Assembly: GCA_030374805.1 (NCBI GenBank) | Contig: JARGSG010000011.1 | Location: 868,001 to 932,000, forward strand | Direction: 5' to 3' | Origin: Gracilaria gracilis | Taxonomy: Eukaryota; Rhodophyta; Florideophyceae; Gracilariales; Gracilariaceae | Length of the DNA: 64,000 nt | Part shown: positions 59,781 to 64,000 of the stretch, one piece after another | Layout: the number at the start of each line of letters is the position of its first letter | Numbering within the stretch: the stretch's first letter is position 1 | Translations under genes and position numbers: made by a program | The notes under the pieces: model-generated | Databases searched by the model: none | Told to the model about the DNA's origin: nothing | The model's input: the letters and a program-made list of their open reading frames with translations, nothing else

Positions 59781-62700
59781 ATGGTAACCATATTGGTACC
59801 TGCCGCGCAACTTCCTCCACGTACCTTTCGCACCCTACGCCGTTCGATCTCCCATCCACTCCATGCAGTTTCTCTGGAACAATGGTACCCTGAGGCAACT
59901 CATGTTGTAGTCGCGAAACCAGTTCCCTGTCTGGCCCTCGTTTGTGCGATTGCGTCTGCAGGTCGTGTCGCCCTCGTGAAACCCTCCTTCCTACACGCGC
60001 TAGCAGAGCAACCGCATGAAGTCATATCTTCCTTAACCGAGACTCATCGTTTCGCTGTTTCCGATGAAGTGCTCGAGCCAGATACTAATCTCTTGTGGGT
60101 TGGGCGTATATCACTAGGCGCATACAACTTTTGGAAGGACCTGCCTTCAAGACATCTTCCCTTCTGGGAAAACGAAGTACTTGTCGTGGGTGAACTGCGA
60201 CCACGTGGCGCAGCAGCTTCTGCGGCTCCGTCCACGGCTGTTCTGCGCCATATTCTCGTCACCGCAGGTGCCACAGTCGCAGCAGATCATAACAAGAGCG
60301 TATCTTTCGCTATCGTCGCCCCGGGTTTGTGTCCTTCAAATTCAGCACTGGTGCATACCTTGGTTGAGAACAACACCTTATGCCTTGGGCCGGCATTTGT
60401 GGTTGATCTCCTCGTTCGACTAGATGCGGATCCGGTACACTATGTGTTATTTGACTGCCAAAGGGCTTTGTGTAACAGCAGATTTACCGCTTCGACCATG
60501 AACAATATGGGATATTCTCTGCGCGTCAGCAACGATACATGCGAACACAAGCCCGAACCTCCCCCCAACGCGAAACAACATTCTAACAAGCCCTCAGTAA
60601 AACAGCCTTCTTCTTTTGATGGAAGAACTCGAACCAGCCATGAACAACCTGCATCGAGCAAGGAACCAGAAGCAGGAGGGAACAATCCGATAATTGCGAA
60701 TGGAAAGCCAGCGGAGATTTCTTCACCTCAGGCTTCGATACGCCCCGATTCCACGCCTTTCATACCAGTTACCTCTAACGTGCGCAAATCCGCGAGACTT
60801 GAAGCGAAGCGAAGTTGCTCGCAACGGCCCCGGCCTGTCAAAGAAGAGCCAGTGACTGCAATTGCAAAGTTGAGGTCAAACATTCGGACTTCCTCCGCCT
60901 CACGTGGCACGACATCACGAAAATCCAGAAAGAAGCAGCCACATTCGTCTGGGCAGAAAGGGAAGAAACCTGCAGCTAAATCAAATTCATCGAGAAGTGC
61001 AAAGTCCAAGCCGCGGGAAGCTGAAGGAACCTCTATGGATGCGAAAGCTCAGACCCAGAGGATATCGGGAGCGGTCAAACCTGCGCGAAGCAGAAAACGA
61101 ACGACAGAAGCGAAAACAAGAGATGCTATTCTAGAATCGGAAGGGAAGCAGACCAATTCTACGGAATCTCCCAAATCGGATCGGCTAACCCCTTCCGCTC
61201 AGAAAGAAACATCTATTCTAGTTGATAATGTTGCCAGTGACGAAAAGAATGACAAGCACTTTTCGCCGTTAGTTTCACCAGTAACTCCACCAGAGAACGG
61301 GGCTTTGCGAAAACGTCGCCAAAACGAATCCCGGGAATGTCGGAGTTCCAGTTCTGAAGAAGAAATGAAAATCATTCGGCGAGCGAAGAGGGCGAGGACA
61401 GCTGACTCTGCATCTCAATTTAGAATGAATCCATCGGCAATACACACAGAGCACCTGACGACTGGCAGTCAACACCCTGTACAATCACTTAATTTCGAAG
61501 ACGTTGCGGACTCTGACATAGCGCTTAAGGAACCGATGTACAAGGCGAAGGCCTCAACAGCGGTTTCATCACTGGCGAAAGATTGCACCCCTGTTGCAAC
61601 GTCTTGTGGCTCTGCATGGCCAAACCGTGATGTTCGGAAACGCATAACCGCAGATCATGTTGCTTCCTCCCGCTCTCATGGTTCACGGGGGAAAGTGAAC
61701 CCCGTGTGGGACCTGGATTCGGATAACGAAGCTGAGACTGAAGCACGCACAGCGGCGGAAGGCAGTGTGTCCGACGCTCGTGACGCGAATCATGGTATGC
61801 TGCAGTCCATAGAGCGAGGATTCGAAATGTTCTTGAATCGCATGGGAGGCGAACCGGAAGAGAAAGATATTCGCCTTTTAATCGAGGCTCTAGGTGGAAA
61901 AGATTTTATAGGCGAAGGCGACGAAGAGCTGGAGCTGGAACCGAAAGGAAAGGATGAACATGGGAAAGAACTAGGCAGCCGCGATCTCGGGGAACACAGC
62001 CCGGTCCTGGACGATGATGACGGTTTGGCGTTTGGAGACAATACTGACAATGATCATAATGAATGGAGGGATCCTATGGAAAAGGATTTGCTGTCGCAGT
62101 ATCTTCAAAGCAACACAGCAGGCAACACAGGTGATGCGAGGAGAAAGACTCAAGAATTTGACGCCCTGCAAATCCCGGTGCCATCAGAACCTATTATTCT
62201 TGAACCCGTTCTTGCACCAGAGCTCATTTTACCAGAGAGAGCAGGGTCGCTACCTAAAACAGTGGGAAACAGGGTTGATGACGAACTATGTGAGAGTACA
62301 AGCGATGTGACTGAATGGATCCTCGGAGCTGACAACTTGATTGGAGGCCACGGACTCGTCGACGACAACGATTCCAGGAAGAACACAAACTTTCGACAAA
62401 TATGGCTCGCATTGTTTGAGTCGCAGGCACTCGGTAGCTTGGCTGTAGCCGGTGGTCTATCGGATTCTGAAACACGAGTTGTTACCGGAATCTGTTTGCG
62501 TCTCTTGGCTTGCGATCCCGACACGGACGTGCTGTCGGTGTTGGTGAAGGAGCTAATCGACCTCAGAGAGACTCAGGTCCGCGCTGGGTATGACTCATTG
62601 TCCATTTTCCTGCGTGGCAACGGCGGCAACGCTGTGCCATTCCGGCACAAGGCAATTGTGGGGATATGGACTGCGGCCATCCAGCGGGCAGCCGCATTCG

Positions 62701-64000
62701 ACGGCCATACGGAAGCTTGGCGTCGCATAAACAAGGCACTTGAGTCATGGTTTGCGGAGCTGATGCGCGACAAGACGGGCAAAGGCGGGAAGAAAGACAC
62801 GGCAAGTGAGAAGGCTTTGGTTTCATATGTGTCCGGTCTGATTGCCATCGGCGCCATGTTTGCTGTTCGTCACGACACGGGGAGCAGCATTAACGGCTCG
62901 AACAATGTGGAGGAACAAAATGATCGCGCGCTATGCCCTGAGAACTGGACGGCTGTTTGCAACGTTGTGAAGTACTTGTCAGAAGCAGTTGGTACCGAGC
63001 GCGACTCGGATCGCTTTGAGAACATGCTTAAGTGGTTCATCAAGCTGTTCAGCGTTCATATTGCAGGGAGATTGTGGGCAGTGAGTGAGGAAGTTCTGCT
63101 AGCAACATCGAAAGCAATCTCGGCGGTGGGCACGGTGAGGAAACAAAATTGCTACTGTGTAAGAGCGCCTTTTGTGACGTCGAGGTTTGGGTCGATGGGC
63201 ATTGGCGCAGACCGGGTTGGTGTGGCGAAGGAGCTGAGGACTCCCTGCGAGTGTCTGCTGTACGTGGGATGGCTGTACGCGCAGCAGAAGGAAGGGAACG
63301 TGATGAAGCGAGCAATGACGGTGGTGAAGAGCGGCGCTTCATTCACAAATGGTGGCGGTTCGCACGCGGTGAATCATCATGTTGGATTACTATTGACGAT
63401 GGCTGATCGGTTGTCATCGTGTTCAAAGAACGGGGAGTATCTACTGTGCCGCATGCTGACGTCGAAGTGCGCGTCATTACAGAGTGTGGCGGAGCATGTG
63501 GCGACCAACGGGGGCGAGAAGGACCTCGGATGGAAGTCGGTGATGGAAGCTATCTGCATCCGATGCAAGGTTTTGCTGGCGCAGGGCAAGAACGTGGAGG
63601 TATACATGGAGTGGCTGTCACAGAACGTAGTGAAGAACCTGATGGTGATGCGCAAGTGCGGCGAGCGCACATTGGGCAACAAGGTGAACAGAGAGGTGTT
63701 GCGAGTGCAAGATGCGATCTTTTGCAGTCTTGCGATGAAGACGTTTGAAATGGTATCGGACATAGGACGACAGCTGAGCTGGAAGATACAGGAGCAGCAG
63801 GAGGGCGGATTGGACAACGGCATGATGGCGCTTGAGAAATGGTGGATGCATGTGGAAAGCTTGGGTAAGTTTGGGTTGGAAGTAGTGGGGCAGATGGAAG
63901 CGCAGCGGCAGGAATGCATGGCGAAGAAGAGACATGTTGTGCTGGGCGGGTTGCTGCAGGTGATCGAACAGGTGCTGAGACTGGGTGTGGAGGTGCGAAG
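59781..64000 (+). CDS. Very large protein with nibrin-like tandem BRCT domains, 3' end outside window
   Basis: One reading frame runs without a stop from ATG 59781 to the window end, at least 1,406 codons. Residues 1-85 look like a BRCT domain: WYPEATHVVV, CLALVCAIASAGRVALVKPS and FLHAL. Residues about 125-215 look like a second: FWENEVLVVGELRP, HILVTAGATVA and SFAIVAPGLCPSNSAL. The order WxxEATHxVV, then KPxxF, then APGxC parallels the tandem BRCT of NBS1. No FHA domain is seen before it. Residues 240-700 are Ser/Lys/Arg-rich and disordered, then acidic (LDDDDGLAFGDNTDND). From about 860 on the protein is helical and conserved-looking (FRQIWLALFESQALGSLA), of a kind seen in helical scaffolds. 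It is probably a DNA-damage protein, but a nibrin is only about 750 aa. The start could lie in an upstream exon. Confidence 0.7.
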   Translation, partial: MVTILVPAAQLPPRTFRTLRRSISHPLHAVSLEQWYPEATHVVVAKPVPCLALVCAIASAGRVALVKPSFLHALAEQPHEVISSLTETHRFAVSDEVLEPDTNLLWVGRISLGAYNFWKDLPSRHLPFWENEVLVVGELRPRGAAASAAPSTAVLRHILVTAGATVAADHNKSVSFAIVAPGLCPSNSALVHTLVENNTLCLGPAFVVDLLVRLDADPVHYVLFDCQRALCNSRFTASTMNNMGYSLRVSNDTCEHKPEPPPNAKQHSNKPSVKQPSSFDGRTRTSHEQPASSKEPEAGGNNPIIANGKPAEISSPQASIRPDSTPFIPVTSNVRKSARLEAKRSCSQRPRPVKEEPVTAIAKLRSNIRTSSASRGTTSRKSRKKQPHSSGQKGKKPAAKSNSSRSAKSKPREAEGTSMDAKAQTQRISGAVKPARSRKRTTEAKTRDAILESEGKQTNSTESPKSDRLTPSAQKETSILVDNVASDEKNDKHFSPLVSPVTPPENGALRKRRQNESRECRSSSSEEEMKIIRRAKRARTADSASQFRMNPSAIHTEHLTTGSQHPVQSLNFEDVADSDIALKEPMYKAKASTAVSSLAKDCTPVATSCGSAWPNRDVRKRITADHVASSRSHGSRGKVNPVWDLDSDNEAETEARTAAEGSVSDARDANHGMLQSIERGFEMFLNRMGGEPEEKDIRLLIEALGGKDFIGEGDEELELEPKGKDEHGKELGSRDLGEHSPVLDDDDGLAFGDNTDNDHNEWRDPMEKDLLSQYLQSNTAGNTGDARRKTQEFDALQIPVPSEPIILEPVLAPELILPERAGSLPKTVGNRVDDELCESTSDVTEWILGADNLIGGHGLVDDNDSRKNTNFRQIWLALFESQALGSLAVAGGLSDSETRVVTGICLRLLACDPDTDVLSVLVKELIDLRETQVRAGYDSLSIFLRGNGGNAVPFRHKAIVGIWTAAIQRAAAFDGHTEAWRRINKALESWFAELMRDKTGKGGKKDTASEKALVSYVSGLIAIGAMFAVRHDTGSSINGSNNVEEQNDRALCPENWTAVCNVVKYLSEAVGTERDSDRFENMLKWFIKLFSVHIAGRLWAVSEEVLLATSKAISAVGTVRKQNCYCVRAPFVTSRFGSMGIGADRVGVAKELRTPCECLLYVGWLYAQQKEGNVMKRAMTVVKSGASFTNGGGSHAVNHHVGLLLTMADRLSSCSKNGEYLLCRMLTSKCASLQSVAEHVATNGGEKDLGWKSVMEAICIRCKVLLAQGKNVEVYMEWLSQNVVKNLMVMRKCGERTLGNKVNREVLRVQDAIFCSLAMKTFEMVSDIGRQLSWKIQEQQEGGLDNGMMALEKWWMHVESLGKFGLEVVGQMEAQRQECMAKKRHVVLGGLLQVIEQVLRLGVEVR

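Overview
This is nuclear DNA of a gene-dense, intron-poor eukaryote. I infer a unicellular alga, most likely red-algal. The reasons are a ferritin with a plastid-type leader, a SPINDLY-type GT41 enzyme, an AGC-VIII kinase with DFD in place of DFG, and about 27 genes in 64 kb. Most genes are single-exon. The few introns I could place (about 83-300 nt) use GTAAGT, GTACGT or GTAAGC donors, and several have CTAAC or CTGAC branch-like sites. The species is not proved by anything in the window.

Layout. 1-15 kb: the 3' end of a PhyH-like 2OG oxygenase, a copine-like C2 protein, a kynurenine-formamidase-like hydrolase, importin-5, a glyoxalase-fold protein, a secreted Cys-rich protein, a polynucleotide-kinase-like P-loop protein, the CAAX protease RCE1 and an SMPD4-like membrane protein. 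15-18 kb holds no recognisable gene. 18-29 kb: RAD6-type E2, a MAN1/LEM2-type inner nuclear membrane protein, an AGC-VIII kinase, an ASH2-like COMPASS subunit and a CDC50 flippase subunit. 29-41 kb: a 1,491-aa Sel1-repeat protein, a small membrane protein, a pogo/Tigger-like transposon remnant, a SPINDLY-like glycosyltransferase and a PRXL2-like protein. 42-50 kb: a PH-domain CaMK-like kinase, TFIIH p44 (SSL1), DIM1, an SDR oxidoreductase and ferritin. 50-55 kb: an AT-rich repeat region and an intact pogo/CENP-B-type transposase gene. 55-64 kb: ABCF3/GCN20, an RMND1-family protein, and a reading frame of at least 1,406 codons that runs off the window and starts with nibrin-like tandem BRCT domains.

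Most genes are unrelated housekeeping genes. Two pairings may carry meaning: the AGC-VIII kinase (relatives in fungi phosphorylate flippases) lies about 3 kb from CDC50, and the small membrane gene ends 95 nt before the Sel1-repeat gene on the same strand. The intergenic DNA has recurring sequences: six exact copies of TACCAACGGTA (like plant M-phase MSA elements), a cluster of ACGTGTAC palindromes, and C-rich tracts upstream of several start codons.
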